64,000 nucleotides of DNA from Legionella qingyii (lineage in GTDB: Bacteria > Pseudomonadota > Gammaproteobacteria > Legionellales > Legionellaceae): positions 88,112 to 152,111 of the forward strand of contig NZ_QHJG01000021.1 in assembly GCF_003184185.1 (NCBI RefSeq), in the 5' to 3' direction. The notes below the pieces were generated by a model. That model was not told the origin of the DNA, did no database searches, and saw nothing but the letters and a program-made list of their open reading frames with translations. Shown in pieces: positions 55,481-64,000 of this stretch (the stretch's first letter is position 1; each line of letters starts with the position of its first letter). The position numbers and the translations under genes were made by a program.

Positions 55481-57124
55481 CTACCAATTTCTAAATTTTA
55501 CAGGCGGTTCATATAGACCCTGTGAACAATCAACAAGATCACGAATTGACTTGGCTGCCAATAAATCTCGAGTTGCATCGGAAATTTTAATTCCTAAATC
55601 TTCAGGACGTTTAATCACTCCTCGCTGACGCAATTCATCAACCTTTCTCCTATCACGCATTATTCCAACCTCAGTATATCCTGCGATGCCACGAATCGCT
55701 TGCTCACGCTCTTCAAGATTACGGCACATCAAAAGATTTGCAATACCCTCTTCAGTCACTACATGACTTACATCGTCTCCATAAATCATCACTGCGGGTA
55801 AATCAGCATTCATCGATTTTTGCAAAGCCCAGGCATCCAGATGCTCCACAAATGTAGGTTGTGTTGAACTCTGGAATGTTTCTACCATTTGAATCACCAA
55901 TTTTCTTCCTCGCGGCATTTTTGTCGCCAGGGCGTCACTGCGTTCTTGTCCTGCTTTTAACCAAGCATATGAAGAATGACGTCGACCCGGAGCATCACAA
56001 CCCATATTGGGAGCCCCACCAAAACCTGCGATACGCCCCTCAACTGCTGTAGAACTATTTCCTTCAAGATCCATCTGCAATGTTGCTCCGATAAACACAT
56101 CACACGCATAATGCCCAGCCAACTGGCCTAACATCCGATTTGAGCGCAAGCATCCTTCTTTACCAGTAAAAAAGATATCTGGACGAGCAGCTGCATAGCG
56201 ATTCATACCCACTTCGCCCCCAAATGGATAAATTGTTTTCACAAATCCAGCTTCGATAGCAGGTATTAAGGTAGGTAAAGGATTAACAACCCAATGCTGG
56301 CATATTTTTCCCTTTAACCCTAATGATGCTGCATAGGTCGGCAAAAGTAATTCAATGGCACATGTATTAAAACCCACGCCATGATTTAATCTATTCACTT
56401 GATAAGGTGCGTAGATCCCTTTAATCACCATCATGGCCATTAATATTTTCACTTCATCTATGTGTGCGGGATCCCGGGTAAACAGTGGTTCAATATAAGA
56501 TGTATCTGGACCTTGAACAATGACATCAACCCAATCTCCAGGAATATCAACTCGCGGTAACTGCTCTACCACTTCATTGACTTGTACAATAACTATGCCA
56601 TTTTTAAAGTTAGTCGCCTCGATAATTGCTGGCGTTTCTTCGGTATTGGCTCCGGTAAACAAATTACCTTGTTTATCTGCCTTATCCGCCATCAACAAAC
56701 AAACATTTGGCGTCAAATCAGCAACCAATCGTCCAAATAATTCATTATAAGTATGGATATTTCCTATCTCGATTTTTTTATTTTTTACCATATCTGCAAG
56801 ACGAATTGATTGTGGGCCTGAATAGGCAAAATCAATCCGGTTCGCTATTCCTTTTTCAAAAATATCGAGATGTTCGGACAAGGCAATAGCGGATTGGATC
56901 ATATGTAAATGATTTACCCTGCCAGGATTTAACTGAGTCAATGCTGCAGCCAAAAAATTGGCTTGCTTTTGGTTATCTCCTTCGATGCAAACTCGGTCAC
57001 CTGAGTGAATGAGCAGCGAAAGCACGGCAACTAGGTCAGATGCCTCAACAAATTTGTTGTTTTTAAGAAAAGATTTTATTTTGGACAGGCGCTTTAAATA
57101 TTCTTTTTTATTCTGGTCCCACAT
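55481..57124 (-). CDS. mdcA: Malonate decarboxylase alpha subunit (acetyl-ACP:malonate ACP transferase)
   Basis: MdcA swaps the acetyl group on the carrier for malonate, starting each decarboxylation round. The 547 residues match the family length, with GDRVCIEGDNQKQA, NHGVGFNTCAIELLLPTYA, KTIYPFGGEVGMNRYAAARPD and the ending LVDCSQGLYEPPVKFRNW in parts. It is the first of the five mdc genes on this strand; the 80 nt before it to the NADH dehydrogenase stop may hold the promoter, though none is clear. No MdcH (malonyl-CoA:ACP transacylase) or malonate transporter gene is in view. Confidence 0.95.
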   Translation of the reverse strand: MWDQNKKEYLKRLSKIKSFLKNNKFVEASDLVAVLSLLIHSGDRVCIEGDNQKQANFLAAALTQLNPGRVNHLHMIQSAIALSEHLDIFEKGIANRIDFAYSGPQSIRLADMVKNKKIEIGNIHTYNELFGRLVADLTPNVCLLMADKADKQGNLFTGANTEETPAIIEATNFKNGIVIVQVNEVVEQLPRVDIPGDWVDVIVQGPDTSYIEPLFTRDPAHIDEVKILMAMMVIKGIYAPYQVNRLNHGVGFNTCAIELLLPTYAASLGLKGKICQHWVVNPLPTLIPAIEAGFVKTIYPFGGEVGMNRYAAARPDIFFTGKEGCLRSNRMLGQLAGHYACDVFIGATLQMDLEGNSSTAVEGRIAGFGGAPNMGCDAPGRRHSSYAWLKAGQERSDALATKMPRGRKLVIQMVETFQSSTQPTFVEHLDAWALQKSMNADLPAVMIYGDDVSHVVTEEGIANLLMCRNLEEREQAIRGIAGYTEVGIMRDRRKVDELRQRGVIKRPEDLGIKISDATRDLLAAKSIRDLVDCSQGLYEPPVKFRNW

Positions 57125-57204
57125 TGTGCTTCCTGCGTTATTATTTTTGAATATATATCCAAGAGACTCCTCAAACCTTGCATTTTGGAGTTTCTTCGGT
57201 ATAG

Positions 57205-58503
57205 CTAGTGCAATTTAAGCCGAGGTTTTACTCTGCGACTTAACACATTCGACAGAGAAAGCAAAAAAACTCGCCACCCGCCATATAATGCCATTTGGTG
57301 TTGTTTATATAAAGATAAATAGAATAAGCGTGCCAACTTACCTTCTATCATGAATCGTTTAGTAATTTTACCCATTAAATTACCAATCACATGATGACTT
57401 AAAGTAACTAAAGAACCATGATCATGATAATGATATACAGGTAAAGGCTTACCCTCCAAATATTTATCCAAATTTTTATATAAAAAACTTGCTTGTTGGT
57501 GTGCTGCTTGTGCACGTGGCGGAACCGTTTTATCCGAGTTGGTTTGTGGGCAACTCGCACAATCACCTAGAGCAAAAATAGAATCATCCAGGGTTGTTTG
57601 TAAGGTTTGCTTCACTAACAATTGATTGGTGTGATTCACCTCCAAACCATCCAGCTGCCTCAAAAAATCTGGGGCTTTAATGCCAGCAGTCCAGACAACA
57701 AGATCGGCAGGAATAAATTGTGTCGATTTTGTATGTAAACCACGTTCTGTGACTTTATCAACTTGTTCATTGACACAGATTGTTACCCCCATGCGAGTTA
57801 ATTCCGCAGATACTTTTTCAGATAATTCTTCTGGAAGCGCGGTCAATAATCGGCTTGCTGCTTCAATTAGGGTAAACGAAATGATTTCAGGTTGAATACC
57901 AATACCATAATTTATAATTTCATGAATTGTGTTATTTAATTCTGCGATTAATTCAATCCCCGTTGCGCCACCTCCCACCACTACGAGATTAAATTGACCT
58001 TGCTGTGGTTGCTGGGAAAGACGCATAAAACGGTTTAATAATTCGCGATGAAAATAGGTCGCTTGCTGTATGTTATCTAAAAACAAACAATGTTCACGTA
58101 CCCCAGGGATACTGAAATCATTAGCGACACTTCCCACCGCAATAATTAAAATATCGTATGAAACAGCTCGTTTTGGCAGAACCTCTTGTTCATGACTGAA
58201 AAATGGGGACAAATAAATTTCTTTTTTACTTCGATTTAAACCTTCAAGAGCTCCTAAAACAAAATGAAAATGATGTGTCGCTGCATAAGCAAGATAGTCA
58301 ATTTCATTTTCATTGGTAAACAAGCTACCTGCAGCCACCTCATGTAATAAGGGTTTCCAAATATGGGTCGGGGAACAATCCACCAAAGTAATGGCTGCTT
58401 TACCTCCTTTCCCATATTTATTTCCAAACAGTGCAGCCAGCTCCATTCCTCCTGCACCACCGCCGACAATAACTATGTTGGGTACATGAATTTTATTTGG
58501 CAT
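57205..58503 (-). CDS. Type II NADH dehydrogenase (NDH-2 family)
   Basis: NDH-2 passes electrons from NADH to quinone without pumping protons. The 432 residues have an FAD-binding start IVIVGGGAGGMELAALFG, the motif KPLLHEVAAGSL, a second Rossmann loop LVVVGGGATGIELIAEL for NADH, and the FAD motif IFALGDCASCP. A hydrophobic/basic C-terminal helix (YGGWRVFLLSLSNVLSRRVK) should hold it on the inner membrane. It precedes mdcA by 80 nt on the same strand and might share transcription. Confidence 0.93.
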   Translation of the reverse strand: MPNKIHVPNIVIVGGGAGGMELAALFGNKYGKGGKAAITLVDCSPTHIWKPLLHEVAAGSLFTNENEIDYLAYAATHHFHFVLGALEGLNRSKKEIYLSPFFSHEQEVLPKRAVSYDILIIAVGSVANDFSIPGVREHCLFLDNIQQATYFHRELLNRFMRLSQQPQQGQFNLVVVGGGATGIELIAELNNTIHEIINYGIGIQPEIISFTLIEAASRLLTALPEELSEKVSAELTRMGVTICVNEQVDKVTERGLHTKSTQFIPADLVVWTAGIKAPDFLRQLDGLEVNHTNQLLVKQTLQTTLDDSIFALGDCASCPQTNSDKTVPPRAQAAHQQASFLYKNLDKYLEGKPLPVYHYHDHGSLVTLSHHVIGNLMGKITKRFMIEGKLARLFYLSLYKQHQMALYGGWRVFLLSLSNVLSRRVKPRLKLH

Positions 58504-58652
58504 AAAAATTCTTCCACAGAATAAATTGTTATTATAGTAGGTTCTGCTGATAATTTATTTTCATACTAATGAGTTGCTTATCATAAGTAAACATGCCGCT
58601 CCCCCATTCATATTAAAGACAGAAGAGGGAAAACTTCAGGACTAATCACTAC

Positions 58653-58667
58653 TGACAGAAACTGTCA
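58653..58667. promoter_or_regulatory. Short palindrome, possible operator
   Basis: TGACAG and CTGTCA are perfect complements around AAA, 49 nt before the start of the VOC gene at 58716. The position fits an operator; no regulator is identified. Confidence 0.35.
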
Positions 58668-58715
58668 ACGCTATCATTTAAACTCAAATCTCCGTTCAAT
58701 TTAGGAGAGTTTTTT

Positions 58716-59102
58716 ATGAACCTTGATCCAAATTTAATAATTTTTTATGTTGATAATCCTCAGGTTAGTGCGCCTTTTTACGAGCGTTTATTCAAGAATC
58801 AACCTATTGCATCGTCACCTAATTTTGTCATGTTCTTATTAAAATCAGGCGTACGTTTGGGCTTATGGTCAAAGCACTCTGTTGAGCCACCCGTAAGAGT
58901 ACTTGGTGGTGGTAATGAGCTTTCACTACAAGTGCATGATAACCATATAGTTGACGAACTTCACGCACTCTGGCAGCAAGAGGGAATTCAGATTGCCCAA
59001 CCACTTACGATGATGGATTTTGGCTATACTTTTGTCGCACTTGATCCCGATAATCATCGTCTTCGGATTTTCTCATTGAAGGCCCAAAACAGTGCCTCGT
59101 AA
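58716..59102 (+). CDS. VOC-family protein (PhnB/glyoxalase-like)
   Basis: The 128 residues fit the vicinal oxygen chelate fold, with LIIFYVDNPQVSAPFYERLF, VMFLLKSGVRLGLWSK and FVALDPDNHRLRIFSL. It resembles drug-resistance/PhnB-like proteins of unknown substrate. AGGAGAG is well placed before the ATG. It is a distant relative, not a duplicate, of the VOC gene at 39060. Confidence 0.88.
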   Translation: MNLDPNLIIFYVDNPQVSAPFYERLFKNQPIASSPNFVMFLLKSGVRLGLWSKHSVEPPVRVLGGGNELSLQVHDNHIVDELHALWQQEGIQIAQPLTMMDFGYTFVALDPDNHRLRIFSLKAQNSAS

Positions 59103-59427
59103 TTCCGGCCTTAAAATAATTAGCTTTTTTACTTACCCTAGGGCTTTATTCGAAATCCAGTCTCCCTTCCCCAAAGGGAGCTCCCACAAGGAGAGCTGCA
59201 ATGAGGTCATATGGTTCACATCATGGGTATTACTTTGATGCACAGATTCAGGCAGGAGTAAAAATATTTAAATCTCGGTTCTAGGCGTTGAGGCCTCTTT
59301 CGCTATTTTAAATACTGGTTTTGCTCAGGTTGGCCAGTGTTTATTAGTCTGATCATTGTTTTTTATCTGATAACCAATAAGCCTGCGGGCTTTTAATTTA
59401 TCCCCCTATTATGGGTTATAATTTAGA
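59103..59427. other. Intergenic region with small hairpins and a terminator
   Basis: No gene is seen in this 325 bp. CTCCCTT and AAGGGAG (59162-59180) form a 7 bp stem, followed closely by CTCC/GGAG (59181-59194). Near its end AAGCC and GGCTT (59379-59392) with a T-run form a plus-strand rho-independent terminator. The paired early hairpins might belong to a small RNA, but there is no promoter I would defend. Confidence 0.4.
59379..59396 (+). terminator. Rho-independent terminator
   Basis: AAGCC and GGCTT form a short stem with a 4 nt loop, followed by TTTTAATTTA on the plus strand. It lies 277 nt after the VOC gene and before the convergent ankyrin gene end. Confidence 0.5.
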
Positions 59428-59745
59428 TCATCGCTTAAAATAACTCTGAGCAGTATGCTCATTTATAAAATCGATCATTTTTTCGTTTTTATTATGTTCG
59501 GCCCAATCCATAGGGGATTGATTTAAACCATCACTAAGTTTTAAATCGGCTCCTTTTTCCACTAAATACTCTAATATTTTTAGATCGTTACGCTTGGCGG
59601 CAAGCAAGGCAGGAGTCATCCCATATCTATTTTGGGCATTCACATTTCCACCATACTCATTTAAAATTATCTGAACCTGCTCCAGATCGCCATCTAAAAC
59701 AGCCTCGCACAAACTTTCATCCATTAAATTAAATTTAGTTTGCAT
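59428..59745 (-). CDS. Small ankyrin-repeat protein
   Basis: The 105 residues are about three ankyrin repeats: LCEAVLDGDLEQVQIILNEYG (first, part), NVNAQNRYGMTPALLAAKRN with LKILEYLVEKGAD (second), and a third LKLSDGLNQSPMDWAEHN. There is no other domain and no signal peptide. Ankyrin proteins often mediate host-protein contacts in Legionella, but small ones are also ordinary bacterial proteins. It lies 49 nt downstream of the 563-residue orphan gene on the same strand, so the two may form an operon. Confidence 0.88.
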   Translation of the reverse strand: MQTKFNLMDESLCEAVLDGDLEQVQIILNEYGGNVNAQNRYGMTPALLAAKRNDLKILEYLVEKGADLKLSDGLNQSPMDWAEHNKNEKMIDFINEHTAQSYFKR

Positions 59746-59794
59746 GAATTAATCTCCTATGCTATTAAGTCTAATATGGTCTTTGTACCTGGGT

Positions 59795-61486
59795 CTATTG
59801 AAACCCTTTCTTGGGACTGTTGTAAGATACCATACCATATTGTTCGTCCCAAGCATTCTGAGCCGTCTTAGACTCGTTCTTGATCCCTTCTAGGTTTTCT
59901 CGAGATAGCGTTTTGAAAAAATCCAATGCCTGTTGACGTTCTTTCTTAGGTAAACTATCTACTGATTGTGCAATGACCTTCAAGGTTTCCTTGGTCATCA
60001 AATGTTCAAATGGTCTTGGAGAAGGAAAGAATGAAAACGGAAACATTCCTGTCAAATTAGGAGCTACTTTTTGCAGAAAACCAGGTGATACCTCAACTTT
60101 AAATTTTCTCTGATATCTATGTTCTAGTTCAATCGGTAATAAGGCATTACGTACAGGATTTTCATGCAAGTCTTTTACAATACAACCAAACAATTCGGCA
60201 CATAATCGATTACCCGCGTCTGTATCGGGAATCAGCCTTGATAATGCTTCCAATGTGTGTTTTCCTGTTTGAAAACGTCCTGCCTCGTACTCTTGTTTCA
60301 CAGTATTGTAATATCGAGCAAGAATCTCCATACATAATAGAGTATCTTGTTTACTTACGAATATATTTCGGGCATGTTCCGCCATCTTATAAAAATCTTG
60401 TGTTTGGTGTACATATTTGTATCTTTCTTCTTCCGCATGCCAACTCGGTATGTTTGTGTATACTCTGAGTAAACTTTTAAAATGATAATATCCATATTTA
60501 ACGCCATTAATTTCAGCCTCAACAGCTGGCTTGCTCTTGCCATCATCTGAAGTTAACTTCCCAGTTAACTCAAGAACTTCCGGTTTCGGTGGAGGCATAC
60601 CCACACGCCAACTTTCTCGTTGGCATGCAATAACAAGTGGCATCAATTTATATCGAGAATCATCTAAATTTGCTGGATAAAAATCAAAAGTTTTATCTTT
60701 TTTATATTTATCATCTATTCTCACTCTATAGGTAAGACCATACTGGCTCATGCCCTCACAAAAAGCGATATCATATACCCCATTGCAGTTTTCATCTTTA
60801 TGCCATGGATCAGAATCATATTCAGTACAATAATCAACTAAAGTTTTCGCAAAAATTTCTGGTAACTTACTCTCAGAACCGGTGAATACTAATTTATTAT
60901 GCGCAGAAACATAAACTTCAGAGCATCTGCTGCTATTAAACGCATCCGTATTGGAGTGAAAAGTTAACTCATACAGTTTATCAAAATTATTATTTGCCCA
61001 TGTGACATTCGAGTCTGTCTGTAAGCATGGCCTGCCCTGGTTGTCTATAATCGTACGTGTTTTAACAATATCAGCAACACTTCCCATAGCCTTACAATTT
61101 CTTAAAAATTTAAGCTCCGCATCACTGACGTTACAGCTGAGAAAATCCTTAATCAAGATGTCATTTCCATAAAATTTTTTGGCATCTTGGATCATCCTTT
61201 CTTTTGCCGCTATATAATTTGGTGAATTATAATCTTCTCCCTTTTCCCAATTAGGTATAAGAAACAATGTAATTTCAACCTTAGGTGGTATTTCTTCCCT
61301 TTTTTTTGCAGCATTTTCAAGTCCTTCTTTTAAACGAACCACGTCTTGCCTATTTCCCTCACTTAAAATACCCGTGTGATATCCTGGCTCTGAATCGGTT
61401 CGCTTTGAATAAAAAGTTATTGCTACGACCGGTGAGTCTTTTTTGGCTATAACTTTTTTACTTGATTCATCAATTCTATTTAGCAT
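59795..61486 (-). CDS. Hypothetical 563-residue protein, candidate effector
   Basis: I do not recognise this protein. It has no signal peptide or membrane helix. The N-terminal 290 residues are mixed alpha/beta with many Cys and aromatic residues (FLSCNVSDAELKFLRNC, DPWHKDENCNGVYDIAFCEG), and a DFYPANLDD segment follows. The C-terminal half is helical (about 340-560) and ends MVSYNSPKKGFQ. TAGGAATG lies before the ATG. With the ankyrin gene 49 nt downstream it forms an accessory pair next to a possible mobile-element scar. An effector role is an inference. Confidence 0.75.
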   Translation of the reverse strand: MLNRIDESSKKVIAKKDSPVVAITFYSKRTDSEPGYHTGILSEGNRQDVVRLKEGLENAAKKREEIPPKVEITLFLIPNWEKGEDYNSPNYIAAKERMIQDAKKFYGNDILIKDFLSCNVSDAELKFLRNCKAMGSVADIVKTRTIIDNQGRPCLQTDSNVTWANNNFDKLYELTFHSNTDAFNSSRCSEVYVSAHNKLVFTGSESKLPEIFAKTLVDYCTEYDSDPWHKDENCNGVYDIAFCEGMSQYGLTYRVRIDDKYKKDKTFDFYPANLDDSRYKLMPLVIACQRESWRVGMPPPKPEVLELTGKLTSDDGKSKPAVEAEINGVKYGYYHFKSLLRVYTNIPSWHAEEERYKYVHQTQDFYKMAEHARNIFVSKQDTLLCMEILARYYNTVKQEYEAGRFQTGKHTLEALSRLIPDTDAGNRLCAELFGCIVKDLHENPVRNALLPIELEHRYQRKFKVEVSPGFLQKVAPNLTGMFPFSFFPSPRPFEHLMTKETLKVIAQSVDSLPKKERQQALDFFKTLSRENLEGIKNESKTAQNAWDEQYGMVSYNSPKKGFQ

Positions 61487-61947
61487 ATCGCATTCCTAAA
61501 ATGATGTTGCTCTCGTTTAATAAGTATAGCCAAAAAGATTAAAATTTTTTCGTTTTGTTGATTTGAATTTCAATTAAACAGTACTCAAAGAGATTACAAA
61601 TGCTTAGCTGCTTTTTAATGAACTGATTCCACGATATTCATGGATCGTTTAGACTTTTTTTTTGGAGGACAAATCAGGGGGGTAAAATAAACATCACTAC
61701 CGACTATCGAACATATTTGGCATAGAAAATCGAGTATGATGCAATTGGATTATTAAACAATAAACGAACCAACATCTACATTATATTCAGATACATTTTT
61801 CAAATGTCTGGATGGAGCGAAACCCCGATCTTGTTCCAAAATCAACAGTCCTAAATTTCACTTTGAGCTCGTTGCTAGTAACTAACTCTAACTTGGGTTA
61901 AAAAGTTGAAATAAAATTGTTTGATATTAATTTAGTCAAGCGTGTCG
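61487..61947. other. AT-rich intergenic region, no gene seen
   Basis: This 461 bp stretch contains the upstream region of the minus-strand 563-residue gene (a TATACT-like -10 about 50 nt before its ATG) and otherwise no open frame or repeat I can support. A GGGGGG/T-tract stretch near 61650-61685 has no clear structure. Confidence 0.4.
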
Positions 61948-62109
61948 CTACCTCGTTATAAATTCCGGGGCATCCAAGTCCCCGGAATTCACTCGCCAAC
62001 GCGATAGGTTAAAGGCCGCGAGCGTCCTGCTTCCGGCACGTTTGCTCTGAACGAGTAAAGCGCATGCCTGCACCAATGACTTAACGCCTACAGAAAGATT
62101 TACTCCGCA
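61948..62109 (-). mobile_element. Possible IS200/IS605-type right-end remnant
   Basis: This segment is richer in G+C than its surroundings. On the minus strand it is open for 53 codons (CGVNLSVGVKSLVQAC onward). Near the end of that frame is a perfect 10 bp stem, AATTCCGGGG (61961-61970) and CCCCGGAATT (61980-61989), with a 9 nt loop. A hairpin just after, or at the end of, a TnpB-like tail is the arrangement at right ends of IS200/IS605 elements, where the guide (omega) RNA also lies. No transposase body or left end is present. The identification is tentative. Confidence 0.35.
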
Positions 62110-62117
62110 TCAGAGAG

Positions 62118-62145
62118 TTGCAGAATGAAAATGGTTCGTTATAAT
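62118..62145 (+). promoter_or_regulatory. Sigma-70-type promoter of the 448-residue gene
   Basis: TTGCAG (62118-62123) and a perfect TATAAT (62140-62145) are separated by 16 nt, 54 nt before the GTG start at 62200. Confidence 0.6.
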
Positions 62146-62199
62146 GCTCTTCTTTCAGCAATATGTTTATTTTTTATAAGATAATTAGGAGAGTTTTAA

Positions 62200-63546
62200 G
62201 TGCGAATCAAAGATGTATTAACATTCGCTTATTCAGAGTTGGTAAAATATTCCAATTATAATCCCACATCGAACACATTCTTTAATGTGGATTCTACCGG
62301 GCTACAAGATATAACAAAGCTCAAAGGTTGGTTAGCTACTATCATTTCAAATATAGATGATGAAACAACTCTCAGCCGGCATTATCAAACGCTGGTATCC
62401 GATCTGAAAAGAATTGTGGCGAGATCAACTAGAGATATTTCCTTTCTGCAAGCAAAAGAGACTATATCAGCTAAAGCAGAGTCACCTTTAGCTCATAATA
62501 TGAATTTAACGATTCAATTAATAGAAGACAAATTTCGAGTCGCCGAATTGCATCAACAAAGTGAGTTGGCGATAGCCTTGTGTAATCAAATACAGCTAGA
62601 GGAAGATGAGCTTAAATTAAAAATGCAAAAGCAGGAAGAGGAATACAGAAGTAAAGAACTAGCTTTGTTGGACAGAGAAAAAGAATGCCAGCTTAGTGTA
62701 GAGAAAGCCACTAGCGACGCGCAAAGAAGTCTTGCTGTGCTTGCAAAAATTTTCAGCGCTATTCCATCAGAGTGGCAACAGAAATTCCAGAGTGATATAA
62801 GGGAATTGAATATATCAACCTTTCCAAATGGTACCATGGATATCGCAGTAACTTTTGCAGCGCCGATAGCCTCATCATCCCAGCTTTCTGCTTCTTGCTC
62901 CCCTGAGCCATTGAGAGCGATTAAACCCAAATATTTACCTGATAATCAATTAATGCTCAATGAACATATGTTGACTCATACTCCTTATGAAGGTGCAAAA
63001 TTAGTTTTTTCATATGCAATGTCGCCACTTCATGCTCTGGCAGCTGCGTATTTATATCGTTACTTTTTAAGATTAAATGATTTTTTACCTAGCCTAAAAT
63101 CTTCCTCTCACCAAACGGAATACAGAGAAGAAAATCATCTGAATAAAGAAAAGAACCTGGATATAGGTGGTTATATCATGGCAGCAATCTTTTATTTATT
63201 CATGGAAACAGAAAAAAACTGGGAAAAAATACAAGAGGAAATAGAGAGCGGCGAAATTTCTGTAAGTCCTTTAGCAGCCATAGCCAAACTGGCAAAGGAT
63301 AATAACCTGACGAGATTAGTCAGAAAAATAGACAAAATCTCTCAGCTTCCTCTTGATATTAGTGATAAAGTGCCTGCGCCTGACTCAGGGAAAACACCAC
63401 TTAGCTCTATCGGTAAATATGCCGGAATGTTTTTTAACAGTTCAAATTTAAGTGCGCGTCATGCTTCATATTGCCATCAATTGTATAGTAATAAGATACA
63501 GCAACATGATAATGATACTTTGAAAAGCTTATATCAACCTGGTTAA
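62200..63546 (+). CDS. Hypothetical coiled-coil protein, candidate effector
   Basis: I do not recognise this 448-residue protein. The start is a GTG with AGGAG about 8 nt upstream. Residues 110-180 form a strong coiled coil (EDELKLKMQKQEEEYRSKEL in part) and the region around 260-290 holds a mildly hydrophobic stretch (AKLVFSYAMSPLHALAAAYL). The C-terminal third is helical and charged, ending DTLKSLYQPG. No signal peptide. It has its own sigma-70 promoter and is followed 31 nt later by another orphan gene, suggesting a two-gene operon. Confidence 0.75.
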   Translation: MRIKDVLTFAYSELVKYSNYNPTSNTFFNVDSTGLQDITKLKGWLATIISNIDDETTLSRHYQTLVSDLKRIVARSTRDISFLQAKETISAKAESPLAHNMNLTIQLIEDKFRVAELHQQSELAIALCNQIQLEEDELKLKMQKQEEEYRSKELALLDREKECQLSVEKATSDAQRSLAVLAKIFSAIPSEWQQKFQSDIRELNISTFPNGTMDIAVTFAAPIASSSQLSASCSPEPLRAIKPKYLPDNQLMLNEHMLTHTPYEGAKLVFSYAMSPLHALAAAYLYRYFLRLNDFLPSLKSSSHQTEYREENHLNKEKNLDIGGYIMAAIFYLFMETEKNWEKIQEEIESGEISVSPLAAIAKLAKDNNLTRLVRKIDKISQLPLDISDKVPAPDSGKTPLSSIGKYAGMFFNSSNLSARHASYCHQLYSNKIQQHDNDTLKSLYQPG

Positions 63547-63577
63547 TATTTTAGGGAAATAGGGAGAACAGTTCAAA

Positions 63578-64000
63578 ATGAGTGAAATTTTAGCAAGACA
63601 GGCGACAGATTTATTAAAAAGAATAAGGGACAAGAAGCAAAGAATAATTCTTGAGCACATAACAAAGAAAAGTCCGCCAGATGTGATTGCTGATATTACT
63701 AGCTTTGAACCAGCGAAGGTCCTGATCTCCCTTATGGCCTTTTTCCCCGTGAATATTGAAGAAAAAAAAAGCGCTTATATTGATTTCCTTGCTCAATATT
63801 TTCCCGAAATTTTATGTAGCACTATGTTTATGTCTCGTGAAAAGGCGGCTAAATGGCCTCCCGTGGTAATTTGGCAAGACATAACAGAGGTGTTACACAA
63901 TAAATTATCTACTGAACTAGATTTCGCCAATTATTATTTAGATTATTATACTTTGTTAATGATAAAGGATAGTTCGCAACACGTTCCCAACATTGATCTC
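63578..64000 (+). CDS. Hypothetical protein, partial (runs off window)
   Basis: From the ATG at 63578 (MSEILARQATDLLKRIRDKK) the frame is open for 141 codons to the window end. AGGGAG lies 10-12 nt upstream. The visible part is helical, with many Trp/Phe/Tyr residues (AKWPPVVIWQDITEVL, DFANYYLDYYTLLM), no signal peptide and no known motif. It is 31 nt after the 448-residue gene and so probably in the same operon; the product could be an interacting partner. Confidence 0.7.
   Translation, partial: MSEILARQATDLLKRIRDKKQRIILEHITKKSPPDVIADITSFEPAKVLISLMAFFPVNIEEKKSAYIDFLAQYFPEILCSTMFMSREKAAKWPPVVIWQDITEVLHNKLSTELDFANYYLDYYTLLMIKDSSQHVPNIDL

Noticed and set aside
59162..59194. Small RNA gene from paired hairpins
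   Set aside because: Two short stems without a defensible promoter or conserved RNA features; kept only as a note in the intergenic entry.
62080..62095. Integron attC site
   Set aside because: TTAACGCC resembles part of a core site, but no matching opposite core, gene cassette or integrase is present.

Overview
The window looks like a chromosomal segment of a Legionella species or a very close relative. This rests on low overall G+C, the mix of gammaproteobacterial housekeeping genes with lineage-specific orphan proteins that resemble Dot/Icm effectors, a ProA-type M4 metalloprotease, a PmrA-box-like promoter, and the presence of malonate decarboxylase and cyanophycin genes. The genus is an inference from gene content and family memory; no database search was made. 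I recognised no rRNA, tRNA or CRISPR array.

Left part (1-21.5 kb): on the minus strand, grpE, dnaK and dnaJ (with a textbook heat-shock promoter before grpE), then carA and a metK that breaks off after 224 codons against a piece of secA at the window edge. Next come a class II DAHP synthase, a patatin-like phospholipase, an orphan 491-residue protein, a secreted M4 protease with an adjacent beta-barrel protein, hemE, an SGNH-fold protein, folB, a SPOR-domain protein, argS and recG.

21.5-24.9 kb is the most unusual stretch. Three diverged copies of a roughly 300-400 bp repeat each carry three perfect DnaA boxes in a fixed layout. Between copies one and two lie two orphan genes: one with a C58 (YopT-like) cysteine-protease signature and one preceded by a PmrA-like tandem repeat.

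24.9-39.5 kb: a CDF metal exporter, a ZIP metal transporter overlapping a Maf pyrophosphatase, an orphan coiled-coil protein, enolase, a broken acetyltransferase, an acyltransferase, a membrane protein, an AddB/RecB-like nuclease, an orphan membrane protein with an acidic tail and CaaX-like end, an OmpA-type lipoprotein, two tandem aromatic amino acid permeases and a VOC protein.

39.5-58.5 kb is metabolic: a minus-strand cyanophycin operon (synthetase, cyanophycinase, isoaspartyl peptidase) for making and using a nitrogen store; a CPA2 antiporter; a beta-lactamase-fold protein that has lost its catalytic residues; a DipZ-like redox protein; a cyclic-nucleotide-binding protein; a malonate decarboxylase operon (mdcA, an mdcC-mdcD fusion, mdcE, mdcG, mdcB) without mdcH or a transporter in view; and a type II NADH dehydrogenase.

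58.5-64 kb is accessory: a VOC protein, a small ankyrin protein, a large orphan protein, a possible IS200/IS605-type right-end remnant, and two co-directional orphan genes, the last running off the window. Degenerate inverted repeats with CCCGGG/CCAGGCTAC cores are scattered between genes throughout.
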